From Trochalopteron elliotii (lineage: Eukaryota > Chordata > Aves > Passeriformes > Leiothrichidae): 64,000 bases of DNA. Shown here one piece after another: positions 13,301 to 25,660 of this stretch (position 1 is the first letter of the stretch; every line of letters begins with the position of its first letter). The notes beneath the pieces are model-generated. The model was not told the origin of the DNA. It did not search any database and worked only from the letters and a program-made list of their open reading frames with translations. The stretch covers positions 1,327,573 through 1,391,572 of the forward strand of contig JANPWX010000480.1 of assembly GCA_024734555.1 (NCBI GenBank), given 5' to 3'. A program made the translations under genes and the position numbers.

Positions 13301-14930
13301 AACACATTTTCTTTCCTTGCCTTTCTACAGAAGAGTACAGATTTTTTTCCCCCTATTTTCTCTTGCTTTTTCACTCATTCACAAGTATCTTCCACTTTGA
13401 CTTTCTCCCCTATTCTTCCTTAAATATTACAACAGATATAAATTTCCTACTTCAGATGGTGTTTTCAATTTCTCACCTTTCATCTTTCTTGCCTACTCCA
13501 TCTAATCTTTTATAACTCTTTTATTCTACATGCCATTTTATATACTTTTATATTCTTTCTGAGATGCTTCTCACTGTACCCACAATTTAAACACTGCTCT
13601 GTATTTTTGTGATATTTCTACCTGAAGAAACACCCACAATCTTTTTTCTCCCCTCTCATTTCTTTCGCTGCTTGTTTTACCTGGCCATCCTACTGCTGAC
13701 CTCTCCATTTTCCATTCTCATCCCCTCTAATTGATGGGCTTGCCTCACCCTCTACTTTGCAATTAGCCTTTGACTATTTTTTTACGCAGTCCCTGACAGC
13801 ACTTAGCTCTAATCTTGTTTACTCTTCCAGCCTGTTAATTCATAACCCCTTCTGCATTATTCAAAACATTTATTCAAGTGTGAACCTCTCTCAGTTCCAG
13901 CACGTTTTGCATCTCTGGGTAGGTATTTCCACAATATCTGTGATGCTGAGGGAAATTTGTTACATCAGACAACCACAAGCACCTCATCAAGTCCACAAAA
14001 ACTCCAGATGTGGCCACTGGAAATAAACCAGTGCAGCACAAATATTTGCTAGACCAGGTCACCAATTCCACCAGCCAGGGAAAAACCAAACTCTCCTTTA
14101 CCCACTTGCCAAGACACTGACCAACCACTTATCCATAGTCACTGCTGCTTTTTTGTTTTCCCCCCAACACTGCAGAAATCAAGTTTTCCAGACTAGAAAT
14201 ACCCAAAGTTTGTTTCTTAGCAAGACCTTTCTGGTCTCGATTAGAATAGGTGTGGGAATTAAATAAATTGATTTATATTTTGCTTTAGTTTCACCTCTCC
14301 TTCAAGCACAAACTGGCCTTTATTTGAGTAATGAATGACACAGCATTGCCTTTCACACACCAGGGAAATTTCCTGTGCTCTAAAGACTTTTTCTGCCCTG
14401 CAGAGAATCTGAACAAGGCTAACAATCTTTCTGACTGACAGGAAGGATTTGACAAGAATTCTCCTCCACTCCCAGCCGTGGGCTGGGTTATCTGTGCCAG
14501 CCAGTGCTGGGGGAAATTTCACAAGGGATGCCCCAGAATGGGCACAGAAACATGGAATATTTACATTTCTGATTATGGCCTCCAACGACTGTGCTACTGG
14601 GAACAGCTGGAAAAGTGTTTCTGGACTTTGTGTGAATTGACAGATCAACACCAGGAGTTTCTCCAAGCTCCTTCCAGAGGAGTACACAAAGCCCAGTGTG
14701 TCAGGTCCTTCCTGAAGGAGCTCCTTGCTGAATTGCAGTGGATCATCACCCACACCCTCACACCACAGACTATGAATCACCCATGGTAAGGCAGGAGGAA
14801 ATGCATAATCAATGGCAGGAAAAACAAATACTACACTTTGAGTTGCCTTGGTATTGACTTCAGTTTTACTGGAACCCAGACTGTTTCAGCCTGGGAGTTA
14901 TTTCACCTCCTCAGTGTGACCATTGCAGTA
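7317..14930. other. Long non-coding stretch, nothing recognised
   Basis: Over 7.6 kb with no repeat I can match elsewhere in the window. It includes a pyrimidine-rich segment at roughly 13320-13790 and a short (AC)n run near 11960. The largest open frame is 173 codons on minus (14259-14780), without a recognised motif. It is probably unique intergenic or intronic DNA. Confidence 0.5.
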
Positions 14931-14936
14931 CAGGAC

Positions 14937-15276
14937 TGTGGGCCTGATATTTCTGGGTCTGAGAGATTTCAGCCTGCTGGCACCTGCTAACTTTTTCCCC
15001 AAGGAAAAATTCCTCAAGAAAGCTTCTTCTCCGAACAATCCTGGCAAACAACTCTCCTTTCCCCAAACAATCTCTCTCCAGGAGGTGTTTTGCTGTTTCT
15101 CTGGTGTAACCCATGGGATCAGAGAGGTGTCGTTCCTGTTCACCAACCACGTTCAGTCTGGATGGGAACACCTTAGAAAAGGCAGTGAGAATTAGACAAT
15201 AAAGCCTTTTTTCTATGCTCTTTGCCTTCTGAAATATTTGGAGTCTCTCATCTTTCTGTCGTGTCCTAAAGTGACA
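14937..15276 (+). mobile_element. Solo LTR, family 1 copy B (ERVK-like)
   Basis: Best-defined member of family 1. It runs from TGTGGGCCTG to ...AAAGTGACA and is flanked by a perfect 6-bp direct repeat CAGGAC (14931-14936 and 15277-15282). This is the only plus-strand copy: the poly(A) signal AATAAA sits at 15198-15203, about 75 bp before the 3' end. A degenerate TATA-like TTAGAAAAGG lies roughly 25 bp upstream of that signal. A 6-bp duplication with TG...CA ends is what class II (beta/ERVK-like) integrases leave. No provirus interior is present, so it is a recombination remnant. The 150-codon minus frame across it is a chance antisense frame. Confidence 0.92.
15198..15203 (+). terminator. LTR polyadenylation signal AATAAA (copy B)
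   Basis: A canonical AATAAA within the family 1 LTR. The same hexamer is found on the minus strand of the other three copies, which fixes the orientation of the family. Confidence 0.75.
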
Positions 15277-15282
15277 CAGGAC

Positions 15283-16429
15283 TGCTGTTATTTTCTTTAA
15301 AACAACCACCTTAACAGCTGCATTACCCACTCCAGAAAACCAAGATAATGGGGAAAACAGCAATTCCTGATCCTTTCCAGAATCAGCAGGGTCTGAAAAG
15401 GGTCAGGGAGCTCAAGGATCTGTCCTGTGGCTCGTGACAAGGTGCCTGCAGGACTGTTCTCATTTTTATTTGCCATTTTAGGTTCCATTTTTATTAACAC
15501 ACCCCCAGTTTTCCACTGGGGGATGCTGGGGTGTGCCCAGACCTGCACAAACTGGCAGAAAATGCAGAGTTACCTGATCTACCCCTGGATCCTGGTGTCA
15601 AACACATCCTCTCCATCACCTTTGCTGCTGGGAGCTGTGTCACACACACACAGCGGCCCTCAGGCTGTGACAGGGATGACACAGCAGAGCTATTACAGAC
15701 ACATGCACAGCCCAACATCCAACAGGATTACATTTCCTCATTAAAGCAGAAGATTCTCAGGGGACAAAAAAAAAAAAAAAAAAGGCAACAGTGAGAGGAA
15801 ATGTTTCTTTTCTGCTCCACAGGAACATGGAAATCAGGTATATCAGCACTGCACTACCTCACTACCTTAAGTCCTGGACCAGCATTGAGAAGAAATATTA
15901 AATTTTATTATCCTTTTCATTTTACATTTCCTATTTAATCCATTTAATGGGATTTCACCCTGTGATTCCTGCATCTCTGAAGGAGGTCAGAGTAGATGAT
16001 CACAGTAATGTCTTCTGGCCTGCAAATCTAGGAAATCACTGGGCCATTATAACCTCTCAAAAATATGCAATTAAGAAGTACTTTTAACACCAGCAGCTGC
16101 CTGAGATTCAAAAAAGCCTCTCTGGCTTATCTGGCTTAGGAAACTAGAGGAGCAGAAAAAAAAAACAAACTGTTAAAACTTCCATAGTTTCCCAAGTGTT
16201 TCAACAATGGAGGTAAAAACACCCTTTATATTTGAGATGACAAAATGGTACCCACCAATGTCCCCTATATACCTACCATCATCAATCTTAAAAAATCCCC
16301 CAAAAATTGAACTCAGTTTAAGCTGAAAGGCTTGTCTAAAAACCATTTTTGAAGAAAAATTTTTATGAATGCTAGAAGCAGAAATTGGGCTGGACTCATT
16401 TGTGGTGGTGGGAGGCACAAAATGGGATT
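15283..16429. other. Non-coding stretch with a retroposon-like A tail
   Basis: No gene recognised. An 18-A run (15766-15783) lies 20 bp downstream of ATTAAA (15740-15745), the spacing of a processed transcript end. I could not find a matching direct repeat on both sides. Confidence 0.4.
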
Positions 16430-16537
16430 TATTATTATATATATTATATGTGTGTGTAGATATATATATATAATATGTATATGTGTATATATATAAAATA
16501 GATATAATATATATATTATTATTATTATTATTATATA
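16430..16537. repeat. Compound TA/TG/ATT microsatellite
   Basis: A run of TA dinucleotides interrupted by GTGTGTGT and ending in six ATT-type trinucleotides. It is simple-sequence DNA with no coding meaning. Confidence 0.9.
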
Positions 16538-19500
16538 ACTGCCTGCTGCAGTTGCCATGTGCCTGAGTGGCTCAGGTGTGTCATTTCACATTCCTGGTGG
16601 AATACAGGGGCTGCAGCCTTGGTTAGGGCTGACCTTAACCCTTAACCCTGAATTATTCCAGCCCTGGACTCAGAGAAGAGGAGGGCTGCATGTCCTGAGG
16701 AAAGAGAATGATGAACAAGAACAGGAATGAGTTAAATCTTCTTAAAGGACTTAAGGAAAAGGCACAGCTGGTCTATTTTGGCCCATTACTGATTGAAGCA
16801 GGATTTTACCACTTTCAGAAGAGAGAAATGCAGGTCGGTGCTGAATTGGAGACAGAGGCTGGGTGACATTTCTAGTTCAGACCCACAAGAAAACTTTGCA
16901 CACCCTTAGATCTGAAAGTTTTCACCACCTTACACAAAAAGTTATCACCACCAAAACACAAAACTGGATTGATCCTAGAGCTACTCTCTGATTTCCACTC
17001 TTCTGAGTTTCCCACTCCTCCTCCTTTTCCTGCTTCTCCTAAAGAAAAGCTTCTGTTTCACCACTGCCAAGCATTTCCTGATGAAGTGAGGAAACAACTT
17101 TCTAAAAGACCAGTAAGGCCAATAAGTTACAAAACTTCAATCAGTTAAATTTGAAAAGGTTATGGGAGTAAATGTCATTGAGGAACACTCAGCTACTCGA
17201 GCCAGCAGAGCACTCTTCCATCCCAGAAACCCCACACAGCAACCCAGAACCTCCCAGCACTTGATGATCCCATCAAAATAAGTTGTTAAAGCTGGATAAA
17301 ACTCCCATTAACGGGCTGCACTTTCCTCCAGCACACAAACGCTGCTCTGTGCTGAGAGGGAAGCACTGCTGCTGCCTGCAGGGTTTATTTCCCACTGGTT
17401 TCTCCAGGTAACAGAGCACTCCAGGACCATCCCCACGCTCTGACAGTAACAGCTCCTGCTGACCCTGGCAGAGCACAGGGTTAGATAATAATGACTTGGA
17501 TTGCTTCGCAGGTGAGACTTTATTTTATACACTACACACAACCTTTAGCACATTGCACAAGGTCAGAGAAGAGGCTGCTCAGGGCAGGGGAGTCTGCAGG
17601 AGCTCACAGCCCTCCAAAGTGGAGAGGGAGCTGTGTCCCAGGGAGCAGAGCAGGGTCAGCACGGCTCTAAGAGGAATTTCTGGCAGTTTTGCTGCTGAAT
17701 TCAGTGAGAAGGGCAAGGCAAAAGCATAAGGAGCACAGTTCTCTAAAACGGAAGGAGCTGCAGAAATTCAGGACAAAAGAAAATAAAGGACTTGTAGAGA
17801 GCTCTGGAGGTGTGCTTAGGAGAAAGGCTGTAAATGCAGATTTTCAGGGGAAATGAAAGGGTCAGAAGGAAATGGAAGAACTGTCTGTAAAAAACAGAAT
17901 TAACTTCATAGCAATTAACTTCTCTAATAGAAATTACTATTTCTCTAATAGCAATTACTATCCCTAATAGAAAAAAATACAGAGGAAAACCACCTGCACA
18001 AAAGCAAACAGCAGCTGAGAAAGGAGTAATGCCTTAATAAAAATGTACTGGTCAAGTTCTAGTTCTGCAAAAGGAAACTGGGACTGAACACACACAGCTC
18101 CTTTCCTTTGGGTTCTTACATCTCCTCCTTCCATGGACAGTTCACCTGATGCTTTTTGTGGCATTACACAACAGAGATGAATTACCAATGTGGAAACAGC
18201 ACTGGCCTGTTTATATTTCCAGTATCCCAGAGAAAAACAAACACAGGTTTTATGAGACAAGTGAAATGGTAATCAAATGATGGTTCAGGATCACTGGTGA
18301 CTCCAGCCTCGGGATTGCCATTGACAAATCCAAATTTAACTCAATGAGAAACCCAAATTTAATTCCAGCAACATTGCCAGGCACTTAATCAAATGATGGC
18401 TTTGGAGAATTATTTGCTTAACACATTTGCTGCCCTCAATCATGGTGGAAATTTCTTCAATCACTGGAAAACCATAGATATTATGTATTTCAGGTTTTAA
18501 AAATAACTTTATTCCTTGTTTTAACAGGCTGGATCCAATTCTAACTTGCTGCTTGTAGATCTCCTCCCTTAACACAGCACTAAAAAATGATTGCATAATC
18601 AGGCCACTTAGTTATGATCTGACCATTTGTTTACACGGCATGTTTTAATGAATCATTAATACATTCTGTGGGCACTTTGAGTAATCTGCCCTTTACTTTG
18701 GTATTTCACGACACACCCCAGGCTTAATGGCCCATTAAAAGATGCCCTGTTGAATCTTGTGCCTTAATTGATGCACTTTTGCTGTTTTGATATTATTTTC
18801 AGGGAATATGTTTTTGTTTGCAGCGAGGAAGGACAGCACTAAATTGGAAATGAGCACAAAAGGCCATCTATTAAATGGAAACGTGGGTGTTTTCTTTATC
18901 ATTTTTTTCTAATCCTCCCTGTGTTCAAGATTATGGCACATTTAGATTTAAATTACCAGATTGGTTGATCACAGCGGGAAACAGAGTAAGCACATTACTT
19001 CTGTTTTGACAGAACAATATAAGATTTTTATACATTTCATTAAACAGAACTACTTAAAGAAAAAAAAAAGTCTCACTGTGTAGCACCATCTTTTACTCAT
19101 GAACATCCTGTTGAAAATCCAATTAGCATTTTCAGAAGGAGAAGAAGTCCTGCAGTTAAACTCCATTGTCACAGCAGACATCCTAAGTATGAAATGAAGT
19201 TCCAATATTTAAATTTTTTCCACAATCAACCTTTGCGGTGCCAAAAATTTATCATAAATTATACTTTAAATGAGGATTTTTCTTCTCTCTTATCTGTTTT
19301 TTCTAATTCATGCAGAGAAAATGGAAGTACATAAATAAGCTTAATAAGAACTCTGAAAGCATTAGCCTATCTGCAAAGAGGAGCTGGTCAGGAAAAAATG
19401 CTGATGAGTGGACTTTTCCTTCAGAGCAATGCTTCATTCTCAGTGATTCCAATAATACATTGGGAGACTGTATTTGTCTTTTTCACAGATAACTGGGAGC

Positions 19501-20697
19501 ACAGCAGTTCCTGTTAATTTCAGCCTTTTAACTGATCAGCTTGCAAATATTAATGCCAAATAGGTAGGTGGCTCCTTGACACCAGGAGCTGAAGGTAAAA
19601 ACAATTATTTCCCTGCAAAATTGTGTGAGGAACTCTTTTTTATTATTATTATTAATGTGAATGTTATGCACAACAAAAGCAAATGCACTGACTGGTTATG
19701 TGAGAGATATCTCAGCCCATGGATGGTAAAACACCAAAGCAAGTGGCAAGAAATTTGGAGTTTTACACCTATTGTGTCCAGACACGAAGAAATTCTGGTA
19801 ACTCCAGCGTGGGTGGCTTCTTCCCAAACCCCTGCTGCTGTTTTATCATACATTAAGGAAATGCTGGTTGTTATCACTCACATTTTAAGAAACAGCAGTG
19901 AATGTGCTGCAAGGAATGTTTGGTTCAACACAGAACTCTCTCCCCAGAGAGAAGAGTCTCCCAAGGAGGTGCAGCAGGCAGAGTTTGGGTGCCATGGGAT
20001 ATTAATTCTGCCTAGTGCAGGGTAAAGGCCCTGAAAATTACACAATAAAATACTCTGCAAATTGCTAAGGCAGAGGAAAGTAACACAGACAATAGCAGGT
20101 ACTTGAAGCACAGTGGCATAAGGGCACAGACACTGATTTCTGTTTGTTTTCATCCCTGGTTTTTTTCTCATTTGTTCCCACTGAGAAACCATTAAAAATG
20201 AAACTGCAATCTAGTGATTGAGGCATTTCGTCTGCCAGCAGCAGCCAGAGTTCTCCGTGTTACAAGGCCTTGTAAAAGTTTCCTAACCAATAGGAAATTG
20301 TTAAGAGCTCACAGACATCTGCATAAACCAATCATTAAAACTACATGAACACCTTCTATCTAACAATAGGTGCTTGTTTTATATTTCTTGCTATTCAGAA
20401 ACTTTTTATGCTCTTAAACAAAGCTCATTATTAAACTTTTCTATTTTCTTGCTTGACATATTTTTCTGCTTGCTAAGGCCTAACTCTACACAGCACAGAA
20501 ACACAGTTTTATTATTTCACATCCTTGTTCCTGTATCTTTCTCTCTCTCCAGGCCTGCATCTACACAGCTCTGAGAGTTTTCTGCTTTTTTCTGTTTCCC
20601 ACCATTAACATCCTTTCAGCCTGGCTTTCATCTCCCCCATGCTACAACAAGCAGACAGAGCTGGGTTGCTGCAGTTCATATAAATAGAACAGAATCA
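16538..20697. other. Non-coding stretch; possible conserved block near 18.6-19.0 kb
   Basis: No gene or dispersed repeat recognised. A small 21-bp-period tandem array around CTCTAATAG occurs at 17909-17971. The part from about 18610 to 19020 is rich in TTAAT/ATTAA motifs in otherwise complex sequence and resembles conserved non-coding DNA in style only. Confidence 0.4.
17909..17971. repeat. Short tandem repeat, about 21-bp period, three units
   Basis: Three imperfect units, each containing AATTA(A/C)... followed by CTAATAG. The last unit is shortened. Confidence 0.65.
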
Positions 20698-21181
20698 AAT
20701 ATATATTATAATATATATATGATACAATAGATGTAATAAATATCATATCATATCGTATCATATCATATCAATATTATGTAATATATAATAATATAATATA
20801 TATTATATTATAATTATTCTATATTAATATTATAATATATTATAACATATTATGTATTATAATGTATTATAATATATTATATTTTATATTATATTGATAT
20901 ATTAATAATTTGAAATTAATTTTATTTAATTAATTATTTTAATAAAATATTTATGGTATCGTGTAATATAATAGTAGCCTTTATTATTTACAATTAGCAC
21001 ATTTATAGTATATTAGCAAATACAGTATATTATATATTATATAATATGCTGTAGTATAGCATAAGGTAATATAATTTTTATTATACTACATTATATTATA
21101 GTATCATATACTATATCATATGAATGATATATTATAAAAATTATATATTATATTGTAAATGATATATTCTATTATATTTTA
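20698..21181. repeat. AT-only satellite-like block with ATATC pentamers
   Basis: Almost 500 bp of nearly pure A/T. It starts with TA runs, passes through a pentamer section (ATATC repeats at about 20740-20770) and degrades into irregular TATAAT words. Edges with normal-complexity DNA are sharp. It is similar in type to the blocks at 24255-25081 and 59863-59986. Confidence 0.9.
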
Positions 21182-24100
21182 TTCTCTGCCCCGCACAGCT
21201 GCCCCGTCCCTCAGCCCAGCAGGACACTGTCCCTGCTGCAATAAATCCTGGCACTGCTCTGGGAATCTGGCTGGCACTCCCTGCTGGACACCACGGCTGG
21301 GTCAGCTCCTGCAGCAGGGTGGGCTTGGATCCATCTCACACAGCCCAGCACAGTGATGCCAGGGGAGGCAACAGGAATTTTTCAGCCCAGGAGGCAGCAC
21401 CACAGAGGAGCAGCATGAATTTTACCTGGTGGGTGTGTAGTAGGCATTTTCAGGATTCACAGTGTATGAAAAATAAACCAAAAAAACCCTCCTGCTTTGT
21501 TAACAGCTCCAGCTAATGAAGTGCACACAGAATACTAAATTGAAGGCACTAGACCAAAAATATTCTGGTTTCCTCTGCCCCTCCTGTTTCTCATTAAAAT
21601 GCTGGAAAACAAAGGAAGGATAACAGTCTGAGTCTATGACACAAATTAAAATTATACATACAAAGCCAAAGAGGAAATAACATACACACTGGGCTCAGAA
21701 ATTATATTCAACAGCCAGATGAAAACTTGGATACAGTGAGGAAAATAAACTGCCACATGAACCACCTCCTCTCCCCAAGGATGAAACAGGACTTCAAATT
21801 GCTGCTCCAGCCAGCATCTATATCCACTGAGGCAGCAGCAGAGCAGCTAACTGCCTTTTGCAGCTGTAAAACCACAAAGGAATCCACGGCTGCTCCAAAC
21901 TCATAATTCCCCAAATCATGTGAGCCACATGAAACCACTGCAGACCTGCTGACCTGCCACAAATGATCTGGACTGTGGCACATTATCCACCTCAATTTTT
22001 CCTCCAGTGAAACCCAAATGCCTTCTCCTCCTTCTCCTGTGAGAGAGGAGCTGTCAACTTTCTGCCCAGGCCTGATTTAGAAACATAAATTCAATTTGTA
22101 TTTTTATCCTGGCAACACACAGAAGCATCTCTCTGCTCCAACATATCCTGTCTGAAATAAAATCTTTTCAGAGATATCTACTCATTAGTTTTAGCTTAAC
22201 ATAGCAAGACTGCTCAAATCTTTTTTTCCTCTTTCCTCAGCCACTGCCAACAGCACAGTGCCACTTGTTGCAGCCCATAATCTGGGATAACCTGCATCTC
22301 CCATCCTTTTCTCTGTCCCCAAATCCACCTTGTGTGTAAATCCTGCAGGTGCTCTCTACATAACAAATTCAGACGTGGCTTTTCTTATCAGATCACACTG
22401 GAAAAGCTCTCTCTGGGCTCCAAACACCTTTTCTCTTTATTAAAACAACACGGAGCATTTTTCCTGGGGTTTGACAAATGCAATTCTGTCCCTGCTCGCA
22501 TCCCATTTGCAACATTTTTGAAAAGATGATTTCAGTCCTCTGTCACTTTGACCACATCAGCTGCCCTCTCTGTCATCTCTGGCATCATTTTGTCCTCCTT
22601 TTATGTTCCATCAAACAAAAAGCATCTCCATTTTCTGCACCTTCCCCTGCCTGTCCCAGCATTGTCATCTCTCATTCTGCCCTGAGCAACAGGCTGTCAC
22701 TTCTCCTCAGGCACTGACTTCCACCTTCAGCATCCACTCCCTAAAAAACCCACAAAATCAGCTTCATCCTCTCTGCCTCTGTGTCCTTCACTGCAGAAAA
22801 CACACTTTGAACATCTCCAAAGTTACTCTCAGCCCCTCAACTCTCTGCACAGAGGAAAAAGAAAAGAGTTTGAATAACCTAGAAAAAGCAGTGAGAGAGA
22901 GAAAGGGAAACACCATTAGAAAAGTGCAAGAAAATTAGAGATTTTGAAAAGAAAAGTTCTTGGAGTGCTTCAATTTTTCTTTCCTAAGAGAACACAAAAC
23001 AAACCAGAATCCTGGTTCATAAATCTATGTTAAAACCCCTTGACCTAATATACTGAGCTTTGATCCACTCACATCAACTCCCACCCTCAACTAATCACTG
23101 AGCTGGGTGGCAGCAGGACAGGTACATCCTTCCAAAACCTATTGGACAGTGACTAATTCTAAAGATTGGTTTGCAGTTTGTAATGCCAGGGCTCTTGTAT
23201 ATGCTCTGTATAAATCAGTACAGTCTCCACGCTACACTGAGCAGATCAATAAATCACTTACCAGTAACACTTGCAGACCCTTTATTATCAAGTGCCCTTT
23301 GAAACACTTCTTGCCCCTTTCACATAATATTTCCTACCTTCAGTTGTTGCTGGAAAGGTGTTTTATCATTTGTCTGTCTGATTGGAGACGTTTTCTGCTT
23401 AACTGCTTAGTTGCTCAAAGATTCAGCAGAATCTGAAAACATTCGTTCACATGAATGTTTTTTCCTTCTCCTCAATAGCTTTGAAAATCTGAGTAAAATC
23501 TAAACAAACAATGACATATGGAAGTGTAACCCCAAAACTAGATGAAGCCTAAGACCAGCAAGAAAATATTATGGGATTTGTCCCATTAAATCAAAAGAAA
23601 TAAATCTAATTTTCAATGGAATTTGCTTATAACCACTTATGACCAAATAACATGTGGAGAATTATTCATCTTACTCATCTGGTGGATAACTTTGAAAAAC
23701 AAAGGATTTATTTATGGTGAATTGGTGAAAAAGTGGGTTTGATCAAACAAATTACCAATTCCAAACTTTGTTTTAATTAGTAAACCACCTACAGGGGAAT
23801 TCATGTACATTAGAATGCAAAAGGATTCAGAGAAAGTCATGTAATTGTTTGTCTTCATAAACAAAAACAAAGCCCTTCAAGAAAGAGGGTAAACACATTT
23901 AGAGATCTAAATAGGAGAGAAATTACTTGTTACTTAAATAGCCCAGCCATTCTAGAAAGTTTTCTTTCTAGAAAACACCTTTATGCTGCAACAACCAGCT
24001 CCTGATGTGTCTGCTGGGGAAGGAGCAGAGGGAATTGGGGAAATAAAGGAGTTTTCTTTGGAAATTCTCCTTTGTCAGTTTTTCCATACACTGAGTTCCA

Positions 24101-24254
24101 CATTGTGCTTCTGCTCAGCCTGAGTTCACAAAGGCCAAGTGAACTCACTTCTGCTCAGCACAGCTGGGACACCAGAAAAAAAGCATCTGGCACAAATAAT
24201 GCCAGATACTTTACCTGAAAATATGAGAAATAGAAATACCAAAACACAATAAAC
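21182..24254. other. Non-coding stretch
   Basis: No recognised gene or dispersed repeat. It includes a pyrimidine-rich segment (about 22230-22850) and a perfect short palindrome at 23950-23973, listed separately. Confidence 0.5.
23950..23973. promoter_or_regulatory. Perfect hairpin with two TTCTAGAA modules
   Basis: Ten-base arms (TTCTAGAAAG and its complement) flank a TTTT loop. Each arm carries TTCTAGAA, which matches the inverted nTTCnnGAAn unit of a heat-shock element. There is no adjacent gene to regulate, so any function is speculative and it may be chance. Confidence 0.35.
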
Positions 24255-24526
24255 AATATAATAAAAGCATATATATATATATATAATGTATGCATGTACG
24301 TATGTATATATATATGTATGTATATATGATACATATATATATGCATGTATATGTGTATATATATGTGTGTATGTATATATAATATTTATATATTATATAA
24401 CATACATTATATAATATACATTATATAATATTTATATTCTACTATATACTTTTATATTCTAATATATATTATACAATAGATATAATTTTATATTCTAATA
24501 TATATATTCTATATATCACGCTATTT
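24255..24526. repeat. TA/TATG microsatellite, left of gap
   Basis: TA runs with TATG and TGTA interruptions, then irregular AT words up to the first N at 24527. Confidence 0.9.
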
Positions 24527-24894
24527 NNNNNNNNNNNNNNNNNNNNNNNNNNNNNNNNNNNNNNNNNNNNNNNNNNNNNNNNNNNNNNNNNNNNNNNNNN
24601 NNNNNNNNNNNNNNNNNNNNNNNNNNNNNNNNNNNNNNNNNNNNNNNNNNNNNNNNNNNNNNNNNNNNNNNNNNNNNNNNNNNNNNNNNNNNNNNNNNNN
24701 NNNNNNNNNNNNNNNNNNNNNNNNNNNNNNNNNNNNNNNNNNNNNNNNNNNNNNNNNNNNNNNNNNNNNNNNNNNNNNNNNNNNNNNNNNNNNNNNNNNN
24801 NNNNNNNNNNNNNNNNNNNNNNNNNNNNNNNNNNNNNNNNNNNNNNNNNNNNNNNNNNNNNNNNNNNNNNNNNNNNNNNNNNNNNNNNNNNNNN
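24527..24894. other. Assembly gap, 368 Ns
   Basis: An unbroken run of N between two AT-only repeats. The size is not a round placeholder, so it may be an estimated gap. The missing sequence is probably more of the same repeat. Confidence 0.98.
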
Positions 24895-25081
24895 TTATAT
24901 TATATTATATTATATTATATTATAGTATATTATATTATATTATATTATATTATATTATATTATATTATATTATATTATATTATATTATATTATATTATAT
25001 TATATTATATTATATTATATTATATTATATTATATTATATTATGTTATATTATATTATATTATATTATATTATATTATAAT
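24895..25081. repeat. (TATAT)n pentanucleotide array
   Basis: About 185 bp of near-perfect TATAT pentamers with only two single-base interruptions (a G in each of two units). It begins at the gap edge, so its true length is unknown. Confidence 0.95.
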
Positions 25082-25484
25082 TATATTTGTTGTAAAATAT
25101 ATAAATATTCTTCAGATCTGCACATAGTTCTAGTCCAATTCCTAGCACACCCATCTCAAAGGACAGTGAGTGTGAAGAGCAGCATTAGTGGATCTTTCCA
25201 GCCTGCTCTTTCCATGCAGCCACTGAGGAGCATCACGTGGAGCTGTGCACTCCAAATTTCACACGTCATTAGCAGAGGGAAGGGATTTCCATCACGCTCA
25301 GCAGCAAGGGCTGGATGATGGATTTTGTCACAAACTTTAAATTTTTAGCAGAGGCTGGAGCAACAAATCTGAGCTGAACTTTCTCCCAAGAGAAAAAACA
25401 TGCTGCGTACAGGTTGTAGGTATGAAAAACTGACTTTCCACAGACCTCCTTTGGTCCTTGTTAGGTCCAAGTTAGGAACTTGGC
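25082..25484. other. Non-coding stretch
   Basis: Unique-looking sequence between the pentamer array and the 88-bp duplication. Nothing recognised. Confidence 0.5.
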
Positions 25485-25660
25485 ACAAAGACATGAAGTT
25501 TTAAATATTCATGTATTTGACCTACTGTTTCAGAAAAAACAATAGTCATCATCTCCAAACAAAAATATATTAACAAAGACATGACGTTTTAAATATTTAT
25601 ATATTTGACCTAATGTTTCAGAAAAAGCAATAGCCATCATCTCCAAACAAAAATAAATCA
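25485..25660. repeat. Tandem duplication, two 88-bp units
   Basis: Units start at 25485 and 25573 with ACAAAGACATGA. Both carry TTGACCTA(C/A)TGTTTCAG and ATCATCTCCAAACAAAAATA at matching offsets, with only scattered substitutions. It is a local head-to-tail duplication and has no coding frame. Confidence 0.9.

Noticed and set aside
14259..14780. 173-codon minus-strand open frame
   Set aside because: No recognisable domain, signal or splice context. It lies in ordinary unique sequence, and a frame of this length can arise by chance in 64 kb.
14911..15363. 150-codon minus frame recurring at 2816-3154 and 30077-30271
   Set aside because: Antisense of family 1 LTRs. The similarity between frames is the repeat itself.
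16640..16660. Telomere-like TTAACCC doublet
   Set aside because: Only two units, and seven bases long rather than the TTAGGG/CCCTAA hexamer. It is not an interstitial telomere.
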